Shown: one piece after another, positions 7,859 to 16,625 of the stretch
Numbering within the stretch: the stretch's first letter is position 1
Layout of the letters: every line of letters starts with the position of its first letter
Assembly (NCBI RefSeq): GCF_026191725.2
Contig: NZ_CP120863.1
Coordinates: 2,956,001-3,020,000, forward strand
Source of the DNA: Roseibium porphyridii
GTDB taxonomy: Bacteria > Pseudomonadota > Alphaproteobacteria > Rhizobiales > Stappiaceae
Reading direction: 5' to 3'
DNA length: 64,000 nucleotides
Made by a program: the position numbers and the translations under genes
The notes under the pieces: generated by a model
What the model saw: the letters and a program-made list of their open reading frames with translations, nothing else
What the model was told of the DNA's origin: nothing
Database searches by the model: none

Positions 7859-8764
7859 ATGGATCGACTATTACGCTACAGCCTAGACTTGTTTGCCGGT
7901 CTAATTGGGGTCGTTTTAGGCCTGCTTCTGTTGTTTCAAGGAATGTCGAAACTGATTCAGGGCGTAGTGATGTATTTGATGCTCAACGGTATCGGTTTGG
8001 ATCCTCGGACTGAATTGGTTGGCAATATCATCGAAAAGTCCGATGTCCAACTACCGGGGCCGGGCGTCTTCGCATTGTTCGTTCTCATGTTCGTAGGGCA
8101 AGTCGTTGCTGGTGGTGGGCTTCTATTCTTTGGTGGCAGAGGAATTTACAGAAGAATTTCAATAGGTTTTCCCACTGAAGAAGAGGGGAAAGCGAATACA
8201 CTTGTCGGAAAATTAGCTTCCATTGGTGTGTTTCTCTTTGGAATTGGTATTGCCGGAGCTGGTTTGGTTGGCGGCACGGGCAATATGCAAAAAAGAATTC
8301 CGATAGTTTTCTGGGGTGTAGAGGTTACTGGCAAAGTCGACAGTCTCGTTAAAGCTCAAGACTCTGTTTCAATGAGAACACCAAGCTATCTTGCAACGTT
8401 CTCATTTCCTGGGCCGGACGGTGAAATATTTACAAGAACAAAGCGTGTCTCCTATACGACCTACACAACTTTGAAACGCAACAAATATGTTGATCTCAAG
8501 TATGATCCAGCGAAGCCAGAAACATTTACCTTGAAGCAATTTGTTGCCAGCCCACTCGAATACATCTGGTACTTTGTTTGGCGCATCGCATTTGTCTATG
8601 TCGGTGTTTGCGGCATACAGAGAAATCTGAGTCCTGGAGCCCCAAAACTGCCTAAACCGCAAGTAGCTGCGGGGCAAACGTATACGGCCACAAACAGCCA
8701 CTCCCAATACGGTACTCAACGGAGCTACAGCAAACCCACGCAGTTTGGGCGCCGGGGTGTCTAA
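7859..8764 (+). CDS. DUF3592-containing membrane protein
   Basis: About 301 residues. There are transmembrane segments near residues 8-27 (LDLFAGLIGVVLGLLLLFQG), 70-95, 120-145 and 235-250. Between the third and fourth lies an extracytoplasmic-type DUF3592 domain (PSYLATFSFPGPDGEIFTRTKRVSYTTYTTLKRNKYVDLKYDPAKPE). Function of the family is unknown. The C-terminal tail is rich in Ser, Gln, Thr and Tyr and looks disordered. AGGGG lies 7 bases before the ATG at 7859. Codons are more AT-rich than in neighbours, a hint of later acquisition. Appears monocistronic. Confidence 0.7.
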   Translation: MDRLLRYSLDLFAGLIGVVLGLLLLFQGMSKLIQGVVMYLMLNGIGLDPRTELVGNIIEKSDVQLPGPGVFALFVLMFVGQVVAGGGLLFFGGRGIYRRISIGFPTEEEGKANTLVGKLASIGVFLFGIGIAGAGLVGGTGNMQKRIPIVFWGVEVTGKVDSLVKAQDSVSMRTPSYLATFSFPGPDGEIFTRTKRVSYTTYTTLKRNKYVDLKYDPAKPETFTLKQFVASPLEYIWYFVWRIAFVYVGVCGIQRNLSPGAPKLPKPQVAAGQTYTATNSHSQYGTQRSYSKPTQFGRRGV

Positions 8765-8856
8765 TCTTATGCTTGGTCACAGCTTCTGTATGCGGCGACA
8801 AATCCTTCCAAGATATTTTTTCGTAGGTCTTTTGGACGAAAAACGAGAGGCCAAAA

Positions 8857-9546
8857 ATGAAACAGATTGCTGTTGTCATCGGATCCAGAGGAGGAATCGG
8901 TTCGGCGCTCCAAACGAAACTTTACGACGAACAGCAGTATGACGCTGTCCTTGGTTTAAACAGAGTGGACACGCCAAGATTGGATCTGCTTGACCAAACG
9001 TCTATCAAATCTGCAGCCGATTGGGTGAAAGATCAGAAGGGTGATATTCGACTTATTGTCGACGCAACCGGTGCTCTGACTGTGTCTGGCAATCGACCTG
9101 AAAAAAGTATGCGAGAAATCGATCCGACGCATTTGGCGGAAGCTTATGCGGTCAATGCTATTGGCCCCGCACTTGTAATGAAGCATTTCTTGCCTCTTCT
9201 GCCACGGTCGGGGCGGTCAGTATTTGCAACTTTGTCGGCCCGTGTTGGCTCTATTGGCGACAATCAACTGGGCGGCTGGTATGCCTATCGGGCTTCAAAA
9301 GCGGCTCTTAATCAACTCGTCAAAACGGTTGCGATTGAAATCTCGCGCAAAGCGCCGGACGCCATATGCGTTGCCTTGCACCCTGGTACGGTAAAAACGC
9401 CATTGACCGACGGATTTGCGAAAACGGGTCTTGACGTTCAAACTCCCCATGAAGCTGCCGTGAAGATCCTGACGGTTCTGAGATCGCTCGAACCTCAGGC
9501 AAATGGCGGTTTTTTTGACTACCGGGGCGAGAGAATTCCCTGGTAA
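8857..9546 (+). CDS. Short-chain dehydrogenase/reductase (SDR)
   Basis: 229 residues, classical single-domain SDR. The nucleotide-binding loop is GSRGGIGSAL at residues 9-18 (TGxxxGxG type), followed by LDLLDQTS and VDATGALT. The active site SARVGSIGDNQLGGWYAYRASKAALNQLVKT holds the catalytic Ser, Tyr and Lys (YxxxK), and LHPGTVKTPLT is the post-catalytic loop. The overall pattern resembles the CsgA/YdfG-like group of NAD(P)-dependent reductases. Substrate unknown; no operon partner is evident. Confidence 0.9.
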   Translation: MKQIAVVIGSRGGIGSALQTKLYDEQQYDAVLGLNRVDTPRLDLLDQTSIKSAADWVKDQKGDIRLIVDATGALTVSGNRPEKSMREIDPTHLAEAYAVNAIGPALVMKHFLPLLPRSGRSVFATLSARVGSIGDNQLGGWYAYRASKAALNQLVKTVAIEISRKAPDAICVALHPGTVKTPLTDGFAKTGLDVQTPHEAAVKILTVLRSLEPQANGGFFDYRGERIPW

Positions 9547-9665
9547 ATCGTTTGTTTTTCGAGCGTTAGTCAAATTGAATTCAAAAAGTCTATGAACGTT
9601 GCAGGTGCTGCGCATTTCATGTTCTTCTTGCGATTCAACCGATTGCAATAAAGGTGATCAATGAG

Positions 9666-10241
9666 ATGGAATTTCGCCCGCTAACGCCAGACCGCTGGGA
9701 CGACCTCGTCGAGTTGTTCGGACCGGAAAAAGGAGCCAACTCCGGTTGCTGGTGTATGTGGCCGCTCTTACGAGCGAAAGACTGGCAAGCCATGGCACGC
9801 GAAGAACGTCGAGATGCCTTCCACAACAGGGTCTCGACTGGATCTGAACCCGGGCTGTTGGGTTATCACGACAAACCGGCGATTTGCTGGGTCGCGGTAG
9901 GACCTCGCGAAAACTATGTTCGGTTCCAGTTGAGCCGGACCACTCGCCCTCTTGAAGAGGATACGCCTGACCAGATTGGAAAAACCTATGCATTGACATG
10001 CTTTTTTGTTCGAAAGGGATTCCGGAACAGCGGTTTGATGTTCCAACTCATAACGGCAGCGTCAATTTATGCCAGAAGCAAGGGAGCACACTATCTGGAT
10101 GCTTGCCCGATAGAGGCTGACAAGCCTCTGCAATGGGGCGAGGGCTTTGTTGGAATTGCATCCGTTTTCCGCCGCTGTGGTTTTGAAGAAGTCGCCCGAC
10201 GTAGCCCGCGCCGACCTCTGTTGCGGCTTTGTTTAACTTGA
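9666..10241 (+). CDS. GNAT family N-acetyltransferase
   Basis: About 191 residues. It begins with EFRPLTPDRWDDLVELFG and contains the Cys/Trp-rich NSGCWCMWPLL segment found in a group of GNAT proteins, then CWVAVGPRENY, LTCFFVRKGFRNSGLMFQLITAASIYARSKGA (acetyl-CoA loop region, R-x-x-G form degenerated to RNSG) and VFRRCGFEEVARRSPRRPL. The ATG at 9666 is chosen over the GTG at 9654; AAGG lies 11 bases upstream. The next gene starts 12 bases after it, so the two may be co-transcribed. Substrate unknown. Confidence 0.8.
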   Translation: MEFRPLTPDRWDDLVELFGPEKGANSGCWCMWPLLRAKDWQAMAREERRDAFHNRVSTGSEPGLLGYHDKPAICWVAVGPRENYVRFQLSRTTRPLEEDTPDQIGKTYALTCFFVRKGFRNSGLMFQLITAASIYARSKGAHYLDACPIEADKPLQWGEGFVGIASVFRRCGFEEVARRSPRRPLLRLCLT

Positions 10242-10253
10242 ACTGGAGGCGAC

Positions 10254-10658
10254 ATGCCAGGCGAGACCGAATTGAGTGCGTTGATTTCGCACATGCGTCC
10301 GATGCTCGATCCTGAGCCCTATGTTTTCTGTACATTTGAAGCCAGGGCACCAGGGGATCTCGCACAATATGAGCCAATAGGGCTTTTTTCCGAAACGGAA
10401 GGGACGACGGCGATTCTTCCCGTTGAACGTGCTCGCGAGCTCGGATTGGCCGATGCTGAGTGGTACCGGAGGATCACGCTGACGGTTCATTCGTCGCTGG
10501 AAGCTGTTGGACTGACAGCTGCCGTTTCTGCGGCCCTGGCAGAAAAAGCCATTCCGGCCAATGTCGTTGCCGCCTATTTCCATGATCACGTTTTTGTCCC
10601 TGCAGAACGCGCTCAAGATGCATTGGAAGTCTTGAGGGATCTTGCTGGCGGTGAATAG
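10254..10658 (+). CDS. ACT-domain protein (COG3602/DUF2241 type)
   Basis: 134 residues made of two small ligand-binding modules. The N-terminal part (LSALISHMRPMLDPEPYVFCTFE) and central RITLTVHSSLEAVGLTAAVSAALAEKAIPANVVAAYFHDHVFVPAERAQDALEVL match the ACT-like family of putative amino-acid-binding regulators. A good GGAGG precedes the ATG by 7 bases. It follows the acetyltransferase by 12 bases. The ligand and partner are not known. Confidence 0.8.
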   Translation: MPGETELSALISHMRPMLDPEPYVFCTFEARAPGDLAQYEPIGLFSETEGTTAILPVERARELGLADAEWYRRITLTVHSSLEAVGLTAAVSAALAEKAIPANVVAAYFHDHVFVPAERAQDALEVLRDLAGGE

Positions 10659-10771
10659 ACTGGAACAGTGCTGGCTGCGGCCAATGGCCGGTCATTTGGA
10701 GCCTGAGTGGATTTTCCCTTGCAATTTGACCTTCGGCTTACCATTCCTAAGCTTGAGCAATCAGGGGTAAG

Positions 10772-11629
10772 ATGATGCAACGGGTGAAGCGGCGTCTGGC
10801 GGCGATCATGTGCGCAGACGTTGCGCAATATTCGAAGCTGATGGCGCGTGATGAGGATGGCACGTTGGATCGGCTGAAGGCCTATAGGTCTGTTATGTCA
10901 TCCATGACAGGGCGCCACAACGGCCGGATTGTTAATACCTGGGGTGACGCCGTCATCATCGAGTTCACTTCGGTTCTGGAAGCCGTTCAATGCGCGGTCG
11001 ACATCCAGAACGAACTTTTGCACCGCAATTCCGAACTGCCCGACTTGAACAAAATGGAATTCAGGATCGGCATCAATCTCGGCGATATCATGGTCGAGGG
11101 CGATGACATCTATGGGGACGGAGTGAATGTCGCTGCGCGCCTTCAGGAAATTGCGCCCACGGGCGGGATAATGCTGTCGCAGTCGGTTTACGATCAGGTC
11201 AAAACAAAAATGGCGCTCGGCTTTGAACCGCTTGGCCCACAACAAGTCAAGAACGTCGCTGATCCGGTTGAAACCTATTCTGTTCGAATGGGAGGACGTA
11301 ATGCGCCGCAGGAAAGCACGACTGCTCAAAACGCAGACGAGGCCGACAGTCCCGGTTCAACATCGGATAGACCCAATTGGGACAAGGATACGCAAGCCGT
11401 TGCCAACGGTTTCGAGCAGGCACGGCGCTGGTTGCGCGCGCAACCGAGAAAAGTGCGCAGCTGTGTGTTCATGATCGGGTTTTTCTTCATTCTCAATCTT
11501 CTGACGTCGGGGTTGTCCACACTATGGTTCGTCTGGCCATCCTTGCCCTTTGCAGTCATGCTTGTCTGGCACTTCGTTGTCGGACGCAGGGAAAAGGCGA
11601 TTGACAGCCAACTTCCACGTGGAGACTGA
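10772..11629 (+). CDS. Class III adenylate/guanylate cyclase with C-terminal 2TM domain
   Basis: 285 residues. The cyclase homology domain covers about residues 5-170: RRLAAIMCADVAQYSKLM has the first metal-binding Asp (D16), NTWGDAVIIEF the second (D59), followed by FRIGINLGDIMVEGDDIYGDGVNVAARLQEIAPTGGIMLS. The C-terminal RRWLRAQPRKVRSCVFMIGFFFILNLLT with a second hydrophobic helix is a 2TM membrane module, so catalysis is at the cytoplasmic face. Product is probably cAMP. Unlike most such proteins it has no TPR or sensor domain. A second ATG follows three bases later. Neighbour of a ClpP paralogue but with a 186-bp gap. Confidence 0.85.
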   Translation: MMQRVKRRLAAIMCADVAQYSKLMARDEDGTLDRLKAYRSVMSSMTGRHNGRIVNTWGDAVIIEFTSVLEAVQCAVDIQNELLHRNSELPDLNKMEFRIGINLGDIMVEGDDIYGDGVNVAARLQEIAPTGGIMLSQSVYDQVKTKMALGFEPLGPQQVKNVADPVETYSVRMGGRNAPQESTTAQNADEADSPGSTSDRPNWDKDTQAVANGFEQARRWLRAQPRKVRSCVFMIGFFFILNLLTSGLSTLWFVWPSLPFAVMLVWHFVVGRREKAIDSQLPRGD

Positions 11630-11815
11630 GGCATCGATCTGGTCCGCCGTTGCCTTTCTGATAACTCTTTTCACGTTATTGAGGATCACATCATTTGCGA
11701 GTGCCCCAGACTTCGCATACACATGACTTAATGCCGGGATGATGGACTTGTGGCCATCGTCCGTTGAAAACGCCGGTTCAACCGGCCCAACAGCCAAGGG
11801 AGCTTAATCCTGCGC

Positions 11816-12430
11816 ATGAAAAACTATTCGACCACGGTGCCTGCACGCCTCGACGATGATGACGAGGACAAAGCCAAGAGCCAGCAGTCGATCCAAGTCG
11901 ACAAGCATCTGTTCGAAGCGCGCACAGTTCTGATCACCGGCCCGGTGACACAGGAAATGGCCCGCGACGTCTGTTCCCGTTTGCTTGCCCTTGCACAGGT
12001 CTCGAACGATCCGATTACGGTGATTGTTTCTTCGCCTGGCGGCCACGTTGAATCGGGCGACATGATCCATGACACCATCAAGTTTGTAGCACCTGAGGTG
12101 CGGATACTGGGAATGGGCTGGGTCGCCAGCGCAGGTGCCCTGATTTACGTGTCCGTGCCGAAGGACAAGCGGTTTTGTACTCCGAACACGCGCTTTCTCC
12201 TGCATCAACCGTCCGGTGGTGCCGGCGGCATGGCAACGGATATCGAGATCCAGGCCAAGGAAATCATCAAGATGCGTGATCGATTGAACAAGATCTTCGC
12301 TGATGCAACTGGCCAGCCGATCGACCGGATCGAAAAGGACACGGATCGCGACTACTGGATGAGCCCGGAAGAGGGCATTGACTATGGTCTTGTCGGAAAG
12401 GTCGTGACCAGCGTGGACGAGCTGGGCTGA
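11816..12430 (+). CDS. ClpP-family peptidase paralogue
   Basis: 204 residues. Catalytic residues can be placed: Ser105 in [10 protein letters not shown], His130 in [11 protein letters not shown], and the Asp in [18 protein letters not shown]. The handle region [12 protein letters not shown] is present. The N-terminal [11 protein letters not shown] is acidic and replaces the usual ClpP N-terminal loop sequence. There is no clpX or lon next to it, unlike the housekeeping clpP, so this is a secondary ClpP homologue common in alphaproteobacteria. It probably forms a mixed or separate peptidase ring. Followed by a strong terminator, so it is monocistronic. Confidence 0.85.
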   Translation: MKNYSTTVPARLDDDDEDKAKSQQSIQVDKHLFEARTVLITGPVTQEMARDVCSRLLALAQVSNDPITVIVSSPGGHVESGDMIHDTIKFVAPEVRILGMGWVASAGALIYVSVPKDKRFCTPNTRFLLHQPSGGAGGMATDIEIQAKEIIKMRDRLNKIFADATGQPIDRIEKDTDRDYWMSPEEGIDYGLVGKVVTSVDELG

Positions 12431-12457
12431 TCAAGCTCTGAAGGAAACTTTCTCAGG

Positions 12458-12490
12458 ACGCCGGTGGATGGTTCCACCGGCGTTTTGTTT
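12458..12490 (+). terminator. Rho-independent terminator after clpP paralogue
   Basis: ACGCCGGTGGA at 12458-12468 pairs perfectly with TCCACCGGCGT at 12473-12483 around a four-base loop and is followed by TTTGTTTTG. It lies 27 bp after the stop codon. Confidence 0.9.
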
Positions 12491-12502
12491 TGTAAGTGCG
12501 CC

Positions 12503-12907
12503 TTAAGCGCTCAGCGTTTCCGGTTCGACCGAATAGACCAGCACCGGAGCAACGGGTTTCGGGCTGAGAACCTGCGGACGCAAGCGGTCCAGCAGTCTCC
12601 GAAATTCAGTTTCGTCTCCCGTGCCGGCTTTGCCGCCAAAGAATGCGCCGACCAGGTGATCGACGAACCGGGCGTAGAGGTCGGAGCAGGTGCAGATTGG
12701 CGAGAGCAGCTCGCACACGGGCTTTCCATCATAGAACGGCGCACCTCCTGACAGGAAAATCAGGAATTCTGTCAGGTCATCGGAACGCTCGAACTCTTCA
12801 CGGAAACCGGAGAGATCGAAGCATTCATCCTGTTCCAGACGTTGCTTCAGACGCGGCATTGCCTGCATGACTGCCTTACGTCCACCAAGTTTCATATAGA
12901 GTGTCAT
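12503..12907 (-). CDS. Truncated-haemoglobin-like protein lacking proximal His
   Basis: 134 residues. The start MTLYMKLGGRKAV, the DLTEFLIFLSGGAPFYDGKPVCELL segment and LYARFVDHLVGAFFG near residues 78-91 follow the group 1 truncated globin layout (LGG start, FLxxxxGGPxxYxGxxM...H, FxxxxxHLxxAL). Where the haem-ligating His should follow the GKPM-type turn (about residue 68), this protein reads VCELLSPI, so no proximal His is evident. It may therefore be a globin-fold protein without haem. The ATG at 12907 has GAGGA 8 bases upstream; the longer ORF upstream is not needed. A CRP-like palindrome lies 66 bp further upstream. Confidence 0.6.
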   Translation of the reverse strand: MTLYMKLGGRKAVMQAMPRLKQRLEQDECFDLSGFREEFERSDDLTEFLIFLSGGAPFYDGKPVCELLSPICTCSDLYARFVDHLVGAFFGGKAGTGDETEFRRLLDRLRPQVLSPKPVAPVLVYSVEPETLSA

Positions 12908-13406
12908 CTGGCTATCCTCGATTAAGCCTTCGAATTGATGCCTAGAGATTGCCTCAATTGATTTCAAAACCCTGTGACTCCGATCACGATTATTCCCTTT
13001 GCGAAAAATTCCAATGAAACTCTGCTGAATCGTGCTGGCATTCGTTGGAAGTAATTTCGGCAAATGGGCTCCTGGCTCGGCGCAGAATGTCGAGTTTGTG
13101 TGTCAGTCTTTTTACAGTTCAAATGTCTCTACCAGCTTTGCGACTGGCAATGAGTTGAGGCGGCAGATGGAGGTAAGAGGCAACAAACGAGTTGTCTATA
13201 AGGACGCAACTTTCCGCAAATTTCCAGCTGCAATGACTGCCGCATCCAGAGATGAATGTGATCTGATTTTGTTGTGGCTTTTGGGCTGTCTCGCAGCATG
13301 GACATTGACCTTCCTGTTGCGATCAGAGCGAGTTTGAAGCTCTGTCTTGACTTGTTGGATGACGTCAGCCGTTGTTCTGCAACAAAATGGTTTCCTTGGA
13401 GGGCGG
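12908..13406. other. 499-bp intergenic region
   Basis: Separates the globin-like gene from ydcF. It holds a CRP/FNR-like palindrome at 12973-12988 and an AT-rich stretch. A 101-residue open frame at 13032-13337 has no convincing ribosome-binding site or recognisable sequence and is not called. Confidence 0.5.
12973..12988. promoter_or_regulatory. CRP-family binding site candidate
   Basis: TGTGACTCCGATCACG matches the TGTGA-N6-TCACA consensus of CRP-family regulators with one mismatch. It lies 66 bp upstream of the globin-like start on the minus strand, a usual activator position. Binding is inferred. Confidence 0.45.
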
Positions 13407-14204
13407 ATGTTCTTCTACGTTTCGAAAATCGGTCAGTTTTTCATTCAGCCTTCGAACTTTCTGATCGCGTTGATTCTGTTTGGCTTGGTGATAACGGCAT
13501 TCACCAATCGTCGGCGTATCGCAAAGCTGATGACTTGGACCGGGCTTATTGGCCTGATTATTTGTGGATTTTCTCCAGCAGCCAACTGGTTGATCCAGCC
13601 ACTGGAAGACCGGTTTCCTCGTCCCGCAGAGATCAGTGGATTTGATGGCATTATCGTTCTCGGTGGCGCGGTCGATACCGTCGTGACCGGTGTTCGAGGA
13701 GACACTGCTTTGACCATGTCGGCTGAACGCATAACGATCACTGCGCGGCTTGCAAGATTGTTGCCTGACGCAATCGTCGTGCACACCGGCGGTCAGGGCG
13801 TCATTATTTCTTCGCAGGCGACGGAGGCCGAGGGGGCAGGACGTCTCTTTGCCGATTTTGGAATTTCACCGGAGCGCGTTGTGCTGGAGGACGAGTCGCG
13901 CAACACCTGGGAAAACGCAACCTTGAGCAAGAAGATCGTGGATCCGCAGCCGGGCCAAAGGTGGCTGCTCGTCACCTCCGCCTATCACATGCCCAGGTCC
14001 ATGGGGGTCTTTGAGAAGGCCGGGTGGACAGGGCTGACGGCTTATCCTGTGGACTATAGAACCAGGGGGGAAGTGGACAGAGGGTTGGGATTCGATGGCG
14101 CTTCAAAGGGGCTGCGCCGATTCGACATCGCGTTTAGAGAATGGCTCGGATTGGCGGTCTATTGGGCGATCGGGCGGAGCACGGAATTTTTCCCACAACC
14201 CTGA
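13407..14204 (+). CDS. YdcF/ElyC/SanA family membrane protein (DUF218)
   Basis: 265 residues. Two N-terminal transmembrane helices (FLIALILFGLVITAF near residues 14-28 and MTWTGLIGLIICGFSP near 39-54) precede the DUF218 domain. That domain shows FDGIIVLGGAVD, AERITITARLARLLPDAIVVHTGGQG, EGAGRLFADFGISPERVVLEDESRNTWENA and WLLVTSAYHMPRSMGVFEKAGW. ElyC, a family member in E. coli, affects peptidoglycan and undecaprenyl-carrier metabolism; a cell-envelope role is likely. The ATG at 13407 has GGAGGG 7 bases upstream and is preferred to the ATG-like start at 13347. Confidence 0.85.
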   Translation: MFFYVSKIGQFFIQPSNFLIALILFGLVITAFTNRRRIAKLMTWTGLIGLIICGFSPAANWLIQPLEDRFPRPAEISGFDGIIVLGGAVDTVVTGVRGDTALTMSAERITITARLARLLPDAIVVHTGGQGVIISSQATEAEGAGRLFADFGISPERVVLEDESRNTWENATLSKKIVDPQPGQRWLLVTSAYHMPRSMGVFEKAGWTGLTAYPVDYRTRGEVDRGLGFDGASKGLRRFDIAFREWLGLAVYWAIGRSTEFFPQP

Positions 14205-14317
14205 AGGCGGCAAATCACTTTTAACTTACATCTCATTTTTGGGTTCAACCTCTTTTACAGACGGTTGCGTCGCACCATATATTGAATGAACTCAGGGATT
14301 TGAAAGGACGTGGGCTC

Positions 14318-15565
14318 ATGGTCCTCGAAGCGCCGATCGTCGCGGCAGACGTTGTACAGTGGCTCTACAGCGACGCTTCGCATTTGAATGATACTTTGGA
14401 AATCGTTTCAGAGCTTGCTGAACGCCTGCGTCGCGGCAATGTGCCGGTCGACAGGGCGACAACAGGTATCTGGGTCGTCCACCCGAACGTGCGTGCAGAA
14501 GCATCCATTTGGGCAAGTGATGGAACGCGGGAGCTCAGGCTCTATACGTCTGATAACAGTTCGGAAGAGGACTACCATTCCAGTCCGATCAAGCGTGTTC
14601 ACGAAACGAGCGCTGCAGTGCGTGTCCGGATCGAGAAAGAACCTTCGATTGCCGTGGAGTTTCCGGTCACGGTTGAACTGCGGGATGAAGGTTACACCGA
14701 CTATATTGCGCTGCCGCTGCCGTTTTCGGATGGCTCTGTAAAGGTTGCTACCTTCGCAACCAAGACGCCCGGTGGGTTTGCAAGTTCTCATATCAGTGTT
14801 TTTGAGTCGCTCGTGCGGCCGCTGGCCCTGGTGTGTGAGCTCAAAACCTTGAAACGCACGGCGGAAACTGTACTGGAGACTTATGTTGGCCCGCGCGCCG
14901 GTTCGCGCGTTCTCGACGGGACGACACGCCGAGGCGAGGGCGAGTGGATCAAAGCGGTTGTAAGCTTTGCCGACATTCGCGGGTTTACCCGGATGTCCAA
15001 CACCTTGCCTGCCGACAAGGTCATCTTGTTTTTGAACAAGTATTTCGGTGCAATGACGGCAGCTGTGGAAGCCCATGGCGGCGAAGTGCTGAAGTTCATC
15101 GGCGATGAAGTGATGGCCATCTTCCCCTATGAAACGGATGATGAGGCGCGCGATGCCGCCAAGCGGGCCTTGCTTGCAGCGCGCGAGACACTGCAGCGGA
15201 TCGAAACGATCAACAGCGCGAGAACATGCGCTGCGACCCCGGACATGAGCGTTGGGATCGCGTTGCATGCCGGCGATGTATTCTATGGCAATGTCGGCAG
15301 CGAAACGCGGCTTGATTTCACTGTGGTGGGACCGGTCGTCAACCTGGCGGCGCGTATTGCCGAACTGGCGAAAGACCTTGAGCGTCAAGTGCTGGTTTCC
15401 GACGCTCTTTCCGACATCATGGGCTGCCGTTCAGGTCTTTATGGACGGTATCAGGTGAAGGGTTTCGACGACCCGGTATCGGTTTATTCTCCGGATTTGA
15501 CGGGTGATCCAAGGTTTGGATATTGCCCTGAAAACACGGCTGAGCGTGCTCTTGAAGCAAACTGA
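14318..15565 (+). CDS. Class III adenylate/guanylate cyclase, soluble
   Basis: About 415 residues with no membrane segment. The first 200 residues form a GAF-like sensory region (VSELAERLRRGNVPVDRATTGIWVVHPN, IALPLPFSDGSVKVATFATKTPGGF). LETYVGPRAGSRVLDG links to the catalytic domain: VVSFADIRGFTRMSN (first metal Asp), ADKVILFLNKYFGAMTAAVEAHGGEVLKFIGDEVMAIFP (second metal Asp), GIALHAGDVFYGNVGSETRLDFTVVGPVVNLAARIA. Such enzymes are common in Rhizobiales, often in multiple copies, and generally make cAMP. The ATG at 14318 has AAGGA 10 bases upstream. Its last 82 bp overlap the convergent DUF599 gene. Confidence 0.9.
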   Translation: MVLEAPIVAADVVQWLYSDASHLNDTLEIVSELAERLRRGNVPVDRATTGIWVVHPNVRAEASIWASDGTRELRLYTSDNSSEEDYHSSPIKRVHETSAAVRVRIEKEPSIAVEFPVTVELRDEGYTDYIALPLPFSDGSVKVATFATKTPGGFASSHISVFESLVRPLALVCELKTLKRTAETVLETYVGPRAGSRVLDGTTRRGEGEWIKAVVSFADIRGFTRMSNTLPADKVILFLNKYFGAMTAAVEAHGGEVLKFIGDEVMAIFPYETDDEARDAAKRALLAARETLQRIETINSARTCAATPDMSVGIALHAGDVFYGNVGSETRLDFTVVGPVVNLAARIAELAKDLERQVLVSDALSDIMGCRSGLYGRYQVKGFDDPVSVYSPDLTGDPRFGYCPENTAERALEAN

Positions 15566-16206
15566 CGCCGTGTGAGCACGATCAGTACTGCGAGCGTGGC
15601 CCCTGCAAAAACGTAGGGGCCGGCAAACCAGCCAAGAAATCCGATTGCGAAGAAAAAAGCGCGTTGACCTCGGTTGAAATGGCGTCCGGCGAGTACGTTT
15701 AGTTCGCCGGCCTGCATTGCCATTTTTCGAACCGCTTGGTCTTCAGCTTGTCCGAGGTCCGGAACGGCACCCATAATGATGCTCGCATAGTTGAAAAGCC
15801 GATAGGCCCAGCCGAATTTGAAGAAGGCATAGGCGAAAATCAGCATCAGGCCAAGAACCTTGATTTCCCATAAGGCTCGGCTGTCTGCACCTGGTATCGC
15901 CAGGTCCCCCGCAATTTGAAGTATCCGCTCTGTCGCGTCGAGCAGTGCAAAACAGCCCCCCATTGCCAAAAGTGCCGTTGAGGCAAAAAAGGCAGTGCCT
16001 TGCTGGAGGCCGGCCATGATGGAGGTGTCCATGATGCGGACTTCGCGCATGCACATGGAGATCATCCAGCCACGTCGAAAGTCGTCCATTGCGCTTGACA
16101 GAGTTTTTTGTCTTAAGGGACTGACGTCAATCAATAAATTGAAGCCGAACCAGGCAAACAGAAACCAGACGGCTGCGGCGATATCCAGATATGAGAGGGA
16201 CTGCAT
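15484..16206 (-). CDS. DUF599 membrane protein
   Basis: About 240 residues with four predicted membrane helices, near residues 7-27 (YLDIAAAVWFLFAWFGFNLL), 70-92, 113-134 and 190-212. The RRGWMISMCMREVRIMDTSIMAGLQQGTAFFASTALLAMGG stretch is the DUF599 hallmark. Function of the family is unknown. The ATG at 16206 is chosen, with AAAGG upstream; a GTG three bases earlier is possible. The 3' end overlaps the convergent cyclase gene by 82 bp, so mRNAs of the two are complementary at their ends. Confidence 0.8.
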   Translation of the reverse strand: MQSLSYLDIAAAVWFLFAWFGFNLLIDVSPLRQKTLSSAMDDFRRGWMISMCMREVRIMDTSIMAGLQQGTAFFASTALLAMGGCFALLDATERILQIAGDLAIPGADSRALWEIKVLGLMLIFAYAFFKFGWAYRLFNYASIIMGAVPDLGQAEDQAVRKMAMQAGELNVLAGRHFNRGQRAFFFAIGFLGWFAGPYVFAGATLAVLIVLTRRQFASRARSAVFSGQYPNLGSPVKSGE

Positions 16207-16467
16207 CACGAACCTTTTGACGATGCCGGCGGGTGAACTCCGGCTTTAAATTGTCATAACAGAGTTTATCCAACAGCACTAAGGAACACTGTGGGAAACC
16301 ATAAGGTGCTGAAAAACTGAAAGGATTTAAGCTCTGCAAAAAAGCGATACCAGTTGCTCCTTTTTTGCGCTTGCGAAAGGGTAAGGGATCGTTTACCTCA
16401 TCGCCCCAATGGCGCCACATTTGAGGTCGGTGGGACCCGGTGCCGAATAACAAAGTGTAGGGATTTG

Positions 16468-16602
16468 ATGGACGAAAACGTGCAGAAATCTTGTTGGAGC
16501 GTCACTCTTTGGACTGTCGCTGTCGTTGGCGTCGCGTTGACGATGGTTCTTTTGTTCAATGATGTGGAAAGTGCCAAACAAGCCGTCGCTGTTGCTCAAT
16601 AA
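16468..16602 (+). CDS. Small single-pass membrane protein (44 aa)
   Basis: A 44-residue ORF: a polar N-terminus, one hydrophobic helix (LWTVAVVGVALTMVLLF, about residues 14-30), and a short polar tail ending AVAVAQ. AGGG lies 5-9 bases before the ATG, and a strong terminator starts 24 bp after the stop, so this is a complete small transcription unit. No family recognised. Hydrophobic proteins of this size often act as subunits or regulators of membrane complexes, but nothing here shows which. Confidence 0.6.
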   Translation: MDENVQKSCWSVTLWTVAVVGVALTMVLLFNDVESAKQAVAVAQ

Positions 16603-16625
16603 GAACAGCTGGACGTGTTCAGAAC

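Noticed and set aside
13032..13337. 101-codon frame between the globin-like gene and ydcF
   Set aside because: A hydrophobic end but no start signal and no family resemblance; kept only as a note.
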